Shown here: positions 50,821 to 59,195 of the stretch, in pieces
Layout of the letters: the number at the start of each line of letters is the position of its first letter
Position numbering within the stretch: the first letter of the stretch is position 1
Assembly (NCBI GenBank): GCA_019873735.1
Contig: JAIOAQ010000015.1
Coordinates: 1 to 64,000, forward strand
Length of the DNA stretch: 64,000 nucleotides
DNA from: Chloroflexota bacterium
Lineage (GTDB): Bacteria > Chloroflexota > Anaerolineae > Anaerolineales > Villigracilaceae
Direction of reading: 5' to 3'
Notes under the pieces: generated by a model
Told to the model about the DNA's origin: nothing
What the model saw: the letters and a program-made list of their open reading frames with translations, nothing else
Database searches by the model: none
Program-made: the position numbers and the translations under genes

Positions 50821-52179
50821 TTAGGGTTTGAGTACAGCCTTCAAAGCAGAGAGCAGGGCATCATCCTGACCGCGCAGAACGGTGCGCGGGTCGAGCAAGA
50901 CGCGGTCATTTTCGGTGCGGGCGATCACCGGCGGTTTTTCGGCGCGCAGCCGTTTCAGAAAGGTATCGGGATTTCCAACCGACAGGCTGAGCACCCAGGT
51001 CGGCAAGGTCTCGCCGGGCAGGGAACCGCCGCCAACCGTAGATTCTGACGGGACGACATCACCCTGCCCCAGTGCATCCCGCCACGTTTCCGCCCGGACC
51101 TTAGCCTGCTCCTGTTTCATTGAGATCATCTGCCAGACGGGGATTTCGCGCTCTGCCTCGTCTTTGAGGTAATGCAAGAGGGTGGCCGTCATGCCTGCCA
51201 GACAGGTCTTATCGGCGCGCACGGCACGTGCCAGGGGGTGTTTTTTAATGCGGTCAATCAGATTCGCGCGGCCGAGGATGATTCCGGCCTGCGGCCCGCC
51301 CAGCAGTTTGTCGCCCGAAAAGCAAACCAGATCACAACCGGCCGCAAGGGATTCCTGGACGGTAGGTTCGTGCGCCAAACCGTAAGCAGAAGTATCCAGC
51401 AATGCGCCGGAACCGAGGTCATCCAGCACAAGCGCGCCGCTGCGGTGAGACGTATCCACAACTTCTTGAAGGGATGGTTCTTCGACGAAGCCGACAATTC
51501 TAAAATTCGAACGGTGCGCCCGCATGACCAGCGCGTCCGGTGTCTGCAGGGCTTCTTCGTAATCGCTCAGCCGCACCTTGTTGGTGGTGCCGATTTCGAC
51601 CAGTTTTGCGCCGGATTGCTTCATGACTTCAGGCACCCGAAAACCGCCGCCGATCTCAACCAGTTGCGAACGCGGGATAATCACACGCCGGCGGGCAGCC
51701 AGAGCAGAAAGAGCAAGCAAGATGGCGGCGGCGTTGTTATTGACCACCATGGCGGCCTCTGCCCCGGTCAGCCGTTTGAGAATCTCCTCGGCGTGAATCA
51801 GCCGCGAGCCGCGCCTGCCGGTTGACAGGTCAAATTCAAGGTTGGAATATGCCTCGCCGGCCAGTTGCATCGCCCGTACCGCCGCCGCGGAAAGCGGCGC
51901 GCGCCCCAGATTGGTGTGCAGGATGACGCCGGTAGCGTTGATCACCGGCTGGAGCGTGGGGCTTGTCCAGGCGTCAAGGTGCGATTGCGCCTGGGTGAGA
52001 ATTTCGGAATGCTCCGGCGGCATGTCAAGGCTGCCGTCTATCATGCGTCTGCGCACATCATCCAGCGTAAGCCGCAAGGCCTGCAAGGTGAGCGGCCGGC
52101 CATAAAGGTTTATCCAGGCTTTCGCCTGGTCGCTTTGCAGAAGGCGTTCTACAGACGGGATGGAATGTAAACCATTCAC
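50821..52179 (-). CDS. selA: L-seryl-tRNA(Sec) selenium transferase SelA
   Basis: The 452-residue SelA converts seryl-tRNA(Sec) to selenocysteyl-tRNA using selenophosphate and PLP. It has the N-terminal domain (IPSVERLLQSDQAKAWI), the TGVILHTNLGRAPLS block, the PLP lysine in CFSGDKLLGGPQAGII (about residue 298) and a C-terminal VARTENDRVLLDPRTV-like segment (ARTENDRVLLDPRTVL). Length is typical. The start overlaps the stop of the upstream membrane protein (ATGA). With selB elsewhere in the window it implies selenoprotein synthesis; selD and selC are not visible here. Confidence 0.95.
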   Translation of the reverse strand: MNGLHSIPSVERLLQSDQAKAWINLYGRPLTLQALRLTLDDVRRRMIDGSLDMPPEHSEILTQAQSHLDAWTSPTLQPVINATGVILHTNLGRAPLSAAAVRAMQLAGEAYSNLEFDLSTGRRGSRLIHAEEILKRLTGAEAAMVVNNNAAAILLALSALAARRRVIIPRSQLVEIGGGFRVPEVMKQSGAKLVEIGTTNKVRLSDYEEALQTPDALVMRAHRSNFRIVGFVEEPSLQEVVDTSHRSGALVLDDLGSGALLDTSAYGLAHEPTVQESLAAGCDLVCFSGDKLLGGPQAGIILGRANLIDRIKKHPLARAVRADKTCLAGMTATLLHYLKDEAEREIPVWQMISMKQEQAKVRAETWRDALGQGDVVPSESTVGGGSLPGETLPTWVLSLSVGNPDTFLKRLRAEKPPVIARTENDRVLLDPRTVLRGQDDALLSALKAVLKP

Positions 52180-52625
52180 AACGATTCCTCATCCGCAGCG
52201 TCAGCAGAGGGCGTTTCCGGGTAATACGCTGGACGCCAGCGGCTTTTTTCTCGCAAACGGATAAGGCTCTCAATCACCATCAATCCGACGGCCAGCCCCA
52301 CAACGGTCCACAGGCTGTTCAGGCGGCTGAGTTGGAGCCAGGCCAGCAGGGCGCCATACACGCCCACGCCAATTGCCTGGCGGACAATCACATTACCCAG
52401 AGCAGGGTCTGCCGAGAGGGCCGAACGGTGGATAAGAAATGTAACCGGCATAGCCGTTCCGGTCAGGGCCAGTACCCACAGGGCGTAAAAAAGCCAGCGG
52501 CCCCAAACCGTAGGAGGGATGACAAGCACAACCAAAATCACTCCTCCCCAGCCAAGCAGGGTGAGAATGGCAACGGGGAAGGCAAAGGGACGAAAAGAGG
52601 CGGGACGAACGGATGGCGCTTTCAT
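52176..52625 (-). CDS. Unknown four-helix membrane protein
   Basis: The 149-residue protein has about four membrane helices (FPVAILTLLGWGGVILVVLVI, LFYALWVLALTGTAMPVTFLI, GNVIVRQAIGVGVYGALLAW, LWTVVGLAVGLMVIESLI) and a short charged tail with EKSRWRPAYYPETPSA. I do not recognise the family; similar proteins occur beside selA in some Chloroflexota, which I cannot verify here. It is the first gene of the selA-M24-tsaD operon and is coupled to selA by an ATGA overlap. Confidence 0.65.
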   Translation of the reverse strand: MKAPSVRPASFRPFAFPVAILTLLGWGGVILVVLVIPPTVWGRWLFYALWVLALTGTAMPVTFLIHRSALSADPALGNVIVRQAIGVGVYGALLAWLQLSRLNSLWTVVGLAVGLMVIESLIRLREKSRWRPAYYPETPSADAADEESL

Positions 52626-52785
52626 CGGTTTGATTATACCCGCACGATGAATTTTTGAAACTCCGAGAAATGGCTTAAACCAAAGAGAACATTCCGTTCA
52701 CCGTAAACCGGCAGAGGGCATTCTGCGCGCTTTCTACACCCTGCCTTAAAATCGCTGCCGGCAAAAGCCACTCCCGTCCGTATCG

Positions 52786-52818
52786 CGTCCCGAAGGTTTC
52801 ACGGCAACCTTCGGGACG
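52786..52818 (+). terminator. Stem-loop upstream of the DnaQ-DinG gene
   Basis: The 13-bp arms CGTCCCGAAGGTT / AACCTTCGGGACG with a 7-nt loop are followed by TTTGTTGATT. A -10-like GTGATAAACT lies between it and the ATG at 52846, so the hairpin insulates a nearly leaderless gene from upstream transcription. A TTAAAAT word at about 52745 could start a short RNA ending here. The rest of the 220-bp gap has nothing recognisable. Confidence 0.55.
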
Positions 52819-52845
52819 TTTGTTGATTCGTGATAAACTATCGGC

Positions 52846-55641
52846 ATGACATCCATCGTTGCCCTCGATCTCGAAACTACCGGCCTCGACTCGCAACGCG
52901 ACGCCATTATTGAAATCGGTGCGGTGCGTTTCAACGGCAAACGCATTGAAGAAGAATTTACCACCCTGGTCAACCCGGGCCGGCATATCCCTGAGTTCAT
53001 CACCGGCCTGACCGGCATTGAGGACTCCATGCTGCGCGGCGCGCCGAGTCTGCGCGCCGTCCTGCCCGAACTGAGCGATTTCGTTGGCAACGCGCCGGTG
53101 CTGGGACACAACATCCGCTTTGACCTGGGCTTCCTGCAAAAATACGGTCTCTTCGAACTCAATGAAATTATAGATACCTATGAACTGGCTTCCGTCCTGC
53201 TGCCTTCGGCCAGCCGTTACAACCTGGGGGCGCTGGGGCGGCAACTTGGGCTCCTGCTCCCCGCCAGTCACCGCGCCCTGGATGATGCCCGGCTGACGCA
53301 TGCCGTCTATCTGCGTCTGTGCGAAATCGCCGCCGGCCTGCCGCTCGACCTGCTGGCCGAAATTGTTCGCCTTTCCGAACCGCTGGAATGGGACGCCCGC
53401 TGGGCCTTTCAACAGATTCTGCGGGCGCGGGCGAAAGAGGGAATCGGCCCAAGACGGGCACCACGCGGCTCATCCGGAAGCCTGCTCGGGTCCCGGCCAG
53501 AAGCGGGGCCGCCCCCGCTCAGGCCGCGCGATCCACCCCTGGGGTTAGACCCCGAAGAAACGGCTGCCATCCTTGAGTACGGCGGCCCGTTCTCCCAGTA
53601 TTTTGAAGCCTACGAGCACCGCGCCGAGCAGGTTGAAATGCTGCGCGCCGTCACCGACGCCCTTTCGCAAGGCTATCACCTGATGGTGGAGGCCGGCACC
53701 GGCGTTGGCAAGTCTTTTGCCTATCTCATCCCGGCTGCCCTTTACGCCTTGCAAAACAACACCCGCGTGGTGATCTCTACCAACACCATCAACCTGCAAG
53801 ACCAACTGATTCAAAAAGATATCCCCGACCTGATCGCCGCCCTGGGGCTGGATTTGCGCGCGGCTGTGCTCAAAGGGCGCGGTAACTATCTGTGTCCGCG
53901 CCGGCTGGAATATATGCGCCACCACCCGCCGCAAAGCGCCGAAGAGATGCGCGTGTTGGCCAAGGTGCTGGTCTGGCTGCTCGAAAACGAAAGCGGCGAC
54001 CGCGGCGAAATCAACCTCAACGGCCCGGCCGAACGGGATATCTGGCTGCGCCTATCGGCCGAAGACGACGCCTGCACCACCGAAACCTGTCTCAAACGCA
54101 CTGGCGGTGCCTGCCCCTTTTACCGCGCCCGCCTGGCTGCCCAAAACGCCCACCTGCTGATTGTCAATCACGCCCTGCTGCTTTCGGATATGGCGGTTGG
54201 CGCGCGCCTCTTGCCGGACTACGACCGGCTGATTGTGGACGAAGCCCATCATCTGGAAGCGGCCGCCACCAACGCCCTTTCCTTTCGCTTTAACCTTTTT
54301 GACCTGGAACGCATGCTGCGTGAACTGGGCAGCAGCGGCGCCGGACTGCTCAACCGCCTGCTGACCGACGCCCGTGAAGCGGTTCGCCCCTCCGACTTTG
54401 GCCTGCTTGCCCAAAAAGTAGAGCGCGCCACCGACCTGGCCTTCCGCTTGCAAAATCAGGGCCGCGAATTCTTCCAGACCCTGAGCGGATTCGCCGAAAT
54501 GCTGCGCGAGGGTCAGCCGGTCAGCAACTACGCCTGGCAGGAGCGCATCCTGCCGGCCACGCGCGCTCAGCCCGGCTGGGACGAGGTGGAAACCGCCTGG
54601 GGCCTGGCAGACGAGACCTGGGGCCTTCTGCTGAAACTGCTGGCCGAATTGCACGAGGCAGCCGCCAACCTGTATGCCGAAGGCGCCGAAACGCTGGAAG
54701 ACGTGATGGGTGATATCGGCAATCTCTACCGGCGCATGGCCGAAGCCGATAACAACCTGAACCAGATCATCAGTCAGCCGGCCGCGAATCAGGTATATTG
54801 GCTGGAAATCAACCCCGGCGGCAACCGCCTGACGCTCAACGCCGCTCCGCTTCAGGTGGGGCCTCTGCTGCAAAAGCACCTGTGGAACGAGAAAGCCAGC
54901 GCCATCCTCACCTCGGCCACGCTGACCACCCACGGCGAATTTGCCTATATGCGCCGGACACTGGGGACAGAAGATGCCAATGAACTGGCGCTTGGCTCGC
55001 CCTTCGATTATGAAAACGCAGCGCTTCTCTTTCTGGCCTCCGACATCCCGGAGCCCAATCAGGCCGGCTACCAGCAGAGCCTGGAAAAAGCCCTGCTCGA
55101 CCTCTGTCTGGCGGTAGGCGGGCGGACGCTGGTGCTGTTCACCTCCTATGCGCAACTGAAACGCACATCACAAAGCCTTAGCGGCCCGCTGGCCCGCGCC
55201 GAAATCGCCGTCTATGAACAGGGCGAGGGCGCTTCGCCGAATACGCTGGTGGAGTCGTTCAAGGGCAGTGACCGCGCCGTCCTGTTCGGCACTCGTTCCT
55301 TCTGGGAAGGCGTGGACATCCCCGGCGAGGCGCTTTCGGTTGTCGTCATCCCCAAATTGCCGTTTGACGTCCCCACCGATCCGCTGATTGCCGCCCGCTC
55401 GGAGACCTATGAAGATCCCTTCAACGAGTATTACCTGCCGGAAGCCATCCTGAAATTCCGCCAGGGGTTTGGACGCCTGATCCGCACCCAGTCAGACCGG
55501 GGCGTGGTTGCCGTGCTTGACCGCCGCCTGCAGACCAAATCGTATGGCCGTCTGTTCCTCGAGTCGCTGCCGCCATGTACCTTTAAGGTTGCGCCGCTGG
55601 CCAAACTGCCGCACATGGCCGCCCGCTGGCTGGGAATGTAA
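52846..55641 (+). CDS. dinG: DnaQ exonuclease-DinG helicase fusion
   Basis: The 931-residue protein joins a DEDDh 3'-5' exonuclease (residues 1-170: VALDLETTGLDSQRDAIIEIG, VLGHNIRFDLGFL, HRALDDARLTH) to a DinG/XPD-type superfamily 2 helicase. The helicase has Walker A VEAGTGVGKSFAYLIPA (about 283), an iron-sulfur cluster cysteine set (CPRRLEYM, CTTETCLKRTGGACPFY), DEAH in LIVDEAHHLEA and C-terminal motifs ILTSATLTTHGEF, LFGTRSFWEGVD and FRQGFGRLIRTQSDRG. Such fusions (Gram-positive DinG type) act on DNA ends and unusual structures. A short linker rich in Arg/Pro (about 195-225) separates the two halves. Confidence 0.93.
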   Translation: MTSIVALDLETTGLDSQRDAIIEIGAVRFNGKRIEEEFTTLVNPGRHIPEFITGLTGIEDSMLRGAPSLRAVLPELSDFVGNAPVLGHNIRFDLGFLQKYGLFELNEIIDTYELASVLLPSASRYNLGALGRQLGLLLPASHRALDDARLTHAVYLRLCEIAAGLPLDLLAEIVRLSEPLEWDARWAFQQILRARAKEGIGPRRAPRGSSGSLLGSRPEAGPPPLRPRDPPLGLDPEETAAILEYGGPFSQYFEAYEHRAEQVEMLRAVTDALSQGYHLMVEAGTGVGKSFAYLIPAALYALQNNTRVVISTNTINLQDQLIQKDIPDLIAALGLDLRAAVLKGRGNYLCPRRLEYMRHHPPQSAEEMRVLAKVLVWLLENESGDRGEINLNGPAERDIWLRLSAEDDACTTETCLKRTGGACPFYRARLAAQNAHLLIVNHALLLSDMAVGARLLPDYDRLIVDEAHHLEAAATNALSFRFNLFDLERMLRELGSSGAGLLNRLLTDAREAVRPSDFGLLAQKVERATDLAFRLQNQGREFFQTLSGFAEMLREGQPVSNYAWQERILPATRAQPGWDEVETAWGLADETWGLLLKLLAELHEAAANLYAEGAETLEDVMGDIGNLYRRMAEADNNLNQIISQPAANQVYWLEINPGGNRLTLNAAPLQVGPLLQKHLWNEKASAILTSATLTTHGEFAYMRRTLGTEDANELALGSPFDYENAALLFLASDIPEPNQAGYQQSLEKALLDLCLAVGGRTLVLFTSYAQLKRTSQSLSGPLARAEIAVYEQGEGASPNTLVESFKGSDRAVLFGTRSFWEGVDIPGEALSVVVIPKLPFDVPTDPLIAARSETYEDPFNEYYLPEAILKFRQGFGRLIRTQSDRGVVAVLDRRLQTKSYGRLFLESLPPCTFKVAPLAKLPHMAARWLGM

Positions 55642-55679
55642 GCACACCCGAACAAGCATCCTTTGAAAGCGAGGTATCT

Positions 55680-56357
55680 ATGCCCAAAATCAACCTTGAC
55701 TTTCCTGCCGAATTCGATTTGACAGACTTCATCTCTGCCGAAGCGCATGACCTGCGCTCGCCATTCAACCGCATTTTGGGTTTCACCAAAGTGATTCTCA
55801 AAGGCATGGACGGGCCGCTGACCGATATGCAGCAAGAAGACCTGAACACCGTCTATGCCAATAGCGCCCAGGCGCTCAATACAATCAACAACCTGGTGGA
55901 TGCCGCCCGCCTGATACTAAAACAAAAGCAGCCTGCCTGGAAAGAAATCGGCATCCACGAACTGATCGGCCAGGCCGTTGCCCACTGGCAGCAATATCAT
56001 CCCGCTCAAACGATTGAGATTCTGACGCAACTTGCCGATCCTTCTCTCAGTCTGCGTGGAGATGAAGCCCTCTTACGCCTGCTGCTGGCCCACGGCATCA
56101 CCTGCGCTTACCTGTGCGTTAAGGAACCTTTTCTCGTAACCCTGCAAGCAGAAGCGGCCGGCAGACATATCCGTTTCACCATCCACTGCGCCGGAGCGCC
56201 CATGGGCGAATTCCAGAGCGGCGAATTGACCCTGACCGGCTACATCTTCCGCAACATCCTTGACCTGCACAAGGGCAAGATTTTGCACGCCGAACGCGAC
56301 GAGAATGGCGCAAGCATACAATTCGAACTGCCGCGCGAACAGCCTGCTGCCGATTAA
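55680..56357 (+). CDS. Degenerate histidine kinase-like protein
   Basis: The 225-residue protein starts with a HisKA dimerization helix pair (FISAEAHDLRSPFNRILGFTKVILKGM, with a histidine at the phospho-site). The region where the ATPase domain should be lacks all key boxes: the N-box reads LLRLLLAHGITCAYL with no asparagine, the G1 DxGxG motif is replaced by IHCAGAPMGEF, and the G2 GxGL loop is gone, although the final strands resemble the fold. It is probably a pseudokinase or phosphotransfer protein. GAGGT precedes the ATG. Its partner is unknown; no receiver gene is adjacent. Confidence 0.7.
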   Translation: MPKINLDFPAEFDLTDFISAEAHDLRSPFNRILGFTKVILKGMDGPLTDMQQEDLNTVYANSAQALNTINNLVDAARLILKQKQPAWKEIGIHELIGQAVAHWQQYHPAQTIEILTQLADPSLSLRGDEALLRLLLAHGITCAYLCVKEPFLVTLQAEAAGRHIRFTIHCAGAPMGEFQSGELTLTGYIFRNILDLHKGKILHAERDENGASIQFELPREQPAAD

Positions 56358-56689
56358 AGAAAACTGCCAAGAGTTTTTGCCGCAGATTGCACAGATGACT
56401 TCACCGCAAAAACAGAAAATCTCAATGCGAAGACGCCAAGGCGCGAAGAAAATGCAATTTCCAATGCAAAATCTTTGTTTCTCGGTATCGGATTATGCGT
56501 AAAAAAGAAATAGACCTTAAAAAAATCTTGGCGGCTTTGCGCCCTTGCGTTAGAAAGGGCCTTTTTGCAGTAGAGTCACAGATCGCACAGATTCGCGCAG
56601 ATCGGTTCTAAAAAGTTGTGGAGCAACGACGCTACATCAAGAATCGCGGGCCTGACAAGACAACCGTCAATTTATGCTATAATCAAACT
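56358..56689. repeat. Intergenic stretch with degenerate repeats and a terminator-like hairpin
   Basis: No gene. The words GCGAAGACGCCAAGGCGCGAAGAA (56427-56452) and, in reverse, CTTGGCGGCTTTGCGCCCTTGCGTT (56528-56552) are related inverted copies of a degenerate repeat. CACAGATTGCACAGATT-type words occur at 56385 and 56577. GCCCTT-gcgttaga-AAGGGC-CTTTTTG (56541-56566) can act as a plus-strand terminator for the upstream gene. An extended -10 box precedes the next gene. Confidence 0.6.
56675..56683 (+). promoter_or_regulatory. Extended -10 promoter placing the start site at the ATG
   Basis: TGCTATAAT is followed only 6 bp later by the ATG at 56690, so transcription would begin at or next to the start codon, giving a leaderless mRNA. 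No ribosome site is visible, in agreement. Confidence 0.6.
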
Positions 56690-57127
56690 ATGAGCGAGCA
56701 TCTATCCAGCGAAGAAATCGCCACATCCAAGACAGAGAAAACGGGACAACCCTCACGCGGGCTGGTGGCCGGCATCATTGCCGGCGTGTTAATCCTGGCG
56801 GCCATCCTGACCGCTGCAGTCTATGGCCTGATGCAAAATGCCGAAACCACAGCCCAGATTCGCGACATTTTCATCATCTTCCTCGCGTTTGAATCGCTCA
56901 TCATCGGCGCCGCGATGGTTATTCTGGTCGTCCAACTGGCCAGCCTGATCAACCTCTTGCAAAACGAGGTCCGGCCTATTCTGGATGCAGCAAACGAAAC
57001 CATTCACACGCTGCGCGGCACCACCGAGTTTCTCAGCGAAAACATGGTTGAGCCGGTCATCAAACTCAACAGTTACCTGGCCAGTGTTCAGCGCGCCCTT
57101 GAACTGCTAGGGCTGAAGAAACGTTAA
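56690..57127 (+). CDS. Unknown membrane protein with two helices (YtxH neighbour)
   Basis: The 145-residue protein starts at the ATG at 56690 rather than the track start at 56618, because a promoter -10 box (TGCTATAAT) ends 6 bp before it and the upstream codons are in the repeat region. It has two membrane helices (LVAGIIAGVLILAAILTAAVYG; DIFIIFLAFESLIIGAAMVILVV), then an amphipathic C-terminal region (NLLQNEVRPILDAANETIHTL...) like those of DUF948/YtxH-linked envelope proteins. No enzymatic motif. The next gene (YtxH) follows after 36 bp. Confidence 0.72.
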   Translation: MSEHLSSEEIATSKTEKTGQPSRGLVAGIIAGVLILAAILTAAVYGLMQNAETTAQIRDIFIIFLAFESLIIGAAMVILVVQLASLINLLQNEVRPILDAANETIHTLRGTTEFLSENMVEPVIKLNSYLASVQRALELLGLKKR

Positions 57128-57163
57128 TCGTCCATCCTGTATTTTTTAGAAAAGGAGTTAGCC

Positions 57164-57478
57164 ATGTCCGAACGTGATGATTTTGGATCATTCCTGGTAG
57201 GCTTCCTGGTTGGCGGCCTGACGGGCGCCATCGTTGCCCTGCTCTTTGCCCCGCAGTCCGGAGAGGAAACCCGCGCCCTGATCAAGGACAAAACAATTGA
57301 GTTGCGCGACAAAGCCGCCGAATCGGCCGAAGAGGCCCTGGCCCGAGCCGAAGCCGCCGCCAAAGAGGCACGCGCCCGCGCCGACGAATTGGCCAAAGAA
57401 CTCAAAGAGCGTGGCCGCGGCGTGGTAGAGGCCGTCAAGAAGAGCGGCAAGAAAGACGCGGAAGCCCCCGCCGGTTAA
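57164..57478 (+). CDS. YtxH-like envelope stress protein
   Basis: The 104-residue protein belongs to the YtxH family: a single glycine-rich membrane helix (GSFLVGFLVGGLTGAIVALLFAPQSG), then the FAPQSGEETR motif and a long charged alpha-helical tail of Ala/Lys/Glu repeats, typical for this group, that could form a coiled coil. The function of the family is poorly defined, though often linked to general stress. A GGAG site precedes the ATG. A strong terminator follows (57494-57535), ending the two-gene unit. Confidence 0.85.
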   Translation: MSERDDFGSFLVGFLVGGLTGAIVALLFAPQSGEETRALIKDKTIELRDKAAESAEEALARAEAAAKEARARADELAKELKERGRGVVEAVKKSGKKDAEAPAG

Positions 57479-57493
57479 AACTCATGCCAACCG

Positions 57494-57535
57494 CAAGGGT
57501 TTGAGCACAGCGTGTTCAAACCCTTGTTTTTATTT
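57494..57535 (+). terminator. Rho-independent terminator after the YtxH gene
   Basis: An 11-bp stem CAAGGGTTTGA / TCAAACCCTTG and then TTTTTATTT. It overlaps the first codons of the longest frame of the next gene (GTG at 57512), so that gene's real start must be downstream. Confidence 0.9.
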
Positions 57536-57538
57536 CCC

Positions 57539-58240
57539 ATGCTGCTCCTCTTCCGGTTCCTGCGCCTGGCCTTTTACGTCCTCTATCATCCCCTGGCCTG
57601 GTCGTACGACTGGGTTGCCGACCTGGTTTCGCTTGGGCAATGGAGGAAGTGGATCAGGACAATCATCCCGTACCTTGAAGGCGAACACATCCTGGAACTT
57701 GGTCACGGCCCCGGGCATTTACAACGGTTCCTGCTGGAAGGCGGGCTGTTTCCGTTTGGCCTGGACGAATCGGCCCCGATGGGACGGCTGGCACGTCGCA
57801 ACCTGCACCGCACTGGCTATACGCAACACCGGCTAACGCGCGCATTGGCGCAATCCCTGCCGTTTCCCGCCAACACTTTCACCACAGTGGTTGCCACCTT
57901 CCCGGCCGAATACATCTTCGATGCGCGCACCCTGTCCGAGGTCCGGCGCGTCTTGCTCCCCAACGGGAAACTGGTCATCTTGCTTTCTGCCTGGCCAAAC
58001 AGCCGTTCCTTGCCGGGGCGCTTCTTTGCCTGGCTATTCCGTATCACCGGTCAGACCACACAAACCGGGCAGAGATTCGAGCGCCGCGTGCGACAGCCGT
58101 TTGAGCAAGCAGGGTGGAGAGTCAAAGTAGAATCCTTGAATCTCCCCAATGGCCGCCTGACCATTCTGCATGCCCAAAATAACCAAACAGACCTTTGCGA
58201 CCCGCCCGGTTTGCAAGTACAATCATCTCACCCATCATAG
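57539..58240 (+). CDS. Class I SAM-dependent methyltransferase
   Basis: The 233-residue protein starts at the ATG at 57539; the track start at 57512 would lie inside the upstream terminator. An N-terminal hydrophobic segment (MLLLFRFLRLAFYVLYHPLAWSYD) may anchor it to the membrane. The SAM motif HILELGHGPGHLQRF (motif I) is followed by the strand FTTVVATFPAEYIF and EVRRVLLPNGKLVIL (motif III), in line with UbiE/Coq5-like small-molecule methyltransferases. The substrate cannot be named. The aldo/keto reductase start follows after 10 bp. Confidence 0.82.
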   Translation: MLLLFRFLRLAFYVLYHPLAWSYDWVADLVSLGQWRKWIRTIIPYLEGEHILELGHGPGHLQRFLLEGGLFPFGLDESAPMGRLARRNLHRTGYTQHRLTRALAQSLPFPANTFTTVVATFPAEYIFDARTLSEVRRVLLPNGKLVILLSAWPNSRSLPGRFFAWLFRITGQTTQTGQRFERRVRQPFEQAGWRVKVESLNLPNGRLTILHAQNNQTDLCDPPGLQVQSSHPS

Positions 58241-58250
58241 GAGAAACCCG

Positions 58251-59195
58251 ATGGATACACCTGTCAATCCAGAAACCCGCTTCTTACACGCCGTAGAAAT
58301 GGGGGTAGGCACCTGGCAATGGGGTGACCGCGTGGTATGGAATTATGGACACAACTACGACGAGGATGCTATCCGGGCCGCCTTCAACGCCTCTCTTGAA
58401 CAGGGTGTGCGTCTGTTTGATACGGCTGAGGTTTACGGCAACGGCCAATCGGAACGCATTCTGGGGACGCTGATCAAAGAGACCAATCAGCCGGTGCTGG
58501 TTGCCACGAAGTTTATGCCATTTCCCTGGCGGCTGGAACGCAAGTCTTTACTCCGCGCCTTAAAAAACAGCCTCGACCGCCTGGGCCTGGAAAGCGTAGA
58601 CCTGTATCAAATGCATTGGCCTTTTCCGCCCATCTCCATTGAGAAGTGGATGAGCGTCATGGCGGAGGCGGTACAACAAGGCTGGACGCGCACCGTTGGG
58701 GTATCCAACTACAGTCACACCCAAATGATGCGCGCCTACGCTGCCCTTGAGCGGCGCGGCCTGCCGCTGGCATCCAATCAGGTCGAATACAATTTGTTGA
58801 ATCGGGAAATCGAAAAGAACGGCCTGCTCAGGCGCTGCCAGGAACTGGGCATTCGGGTGATTGCCTACAGCCCTCTGGCCATGGGGCTGTTAACCGGCAA
58901 GTACGGCCCCGAAAACCCGCCGCCCGGGCTGCGCGGACGCAAATATGCCGGCCTGCTCAGACGCCTGAAGCCGCTGATAAACCTGATGACCGAAATCGGG
59001 CGCGAACACGAGAGCAAGTCGTGTGCCCAAGTGGCCCTAAACTGGTGCATCTGCAAAGGCACCTTGCCCATTCCGGGCGCAAAGAACGCCGAGCAAGCCC
59101 TGATGAATGCCGGAGCATTGGGCTGGCGGCTGAGCGAAGAAGAAATTGCCCGGTTGGATAGCGCCAGTGAAAGTGTGGTGAGAAGCGCGTCTTGA
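58251..59195 (+). CDS. Aldo/keto reductase
   Basis: The 314-residue NAD(P)H-dependent reductase starts at 58251, where an AGGAG site overlaps the previous stop; earlier residues in the track belong to the methyltransferase frame. AKR motifs are visible: FDTAEVYGNGQSERILG (Asp/Tyr catalytic pair), LVATKFMPFP (Lys), YQMHWPFPP (His), GVSNYSHTQ, SNQVEYNLLNR and, for cofactor, PIPGAKNAEQ. It reduces aldehydes or ketones of unknown identity. The final codons and stop TGA lie in the T-arm copy of the adjacent tRNA-His tail array, so its C-terminus may have been shaped by the repeat. Confidence 0.9.
   Translation: MDTPVNPETRFLHAVEMGVGTWQWGDRVVWNYGHNYDEDAIRAAFNASLEQGVRLFDTAEVYGNGQSERILGTLIKETNQPVLVATKFMPFPWRLERKSLLRALKNSLDRLGLESVDLYQMHWPFPPISIEKWMSVMAEAVQQGWTRTVGVSNYSHTQMMRAYAALERRGLPLASNQVEYNLLNREIEKNGLLRRCQELGIRVIAYSPLAMGLLTGKYGPENPPPGLRGRKYAGLLRRLKPLINLMTEIGREHESKSCAQVALNWCICKGTLPIPGAKNAEQALMNAGALGWRLSEEEIARLDSASESVVRSAS

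Noticed and set aside
52675-53412. 245-residue minus-strand ORF at the start of the DnaQ-DinG gene
   Set aside because: Opposite the exonuclease domain with its DEDDh motifs; shadow frame.
54052-55155. 367-residue minus-strand ORF inside the DnaQ-DinG gene
   Set aside because: Gln/Gly/Val-rich shadow frame; no homology features.
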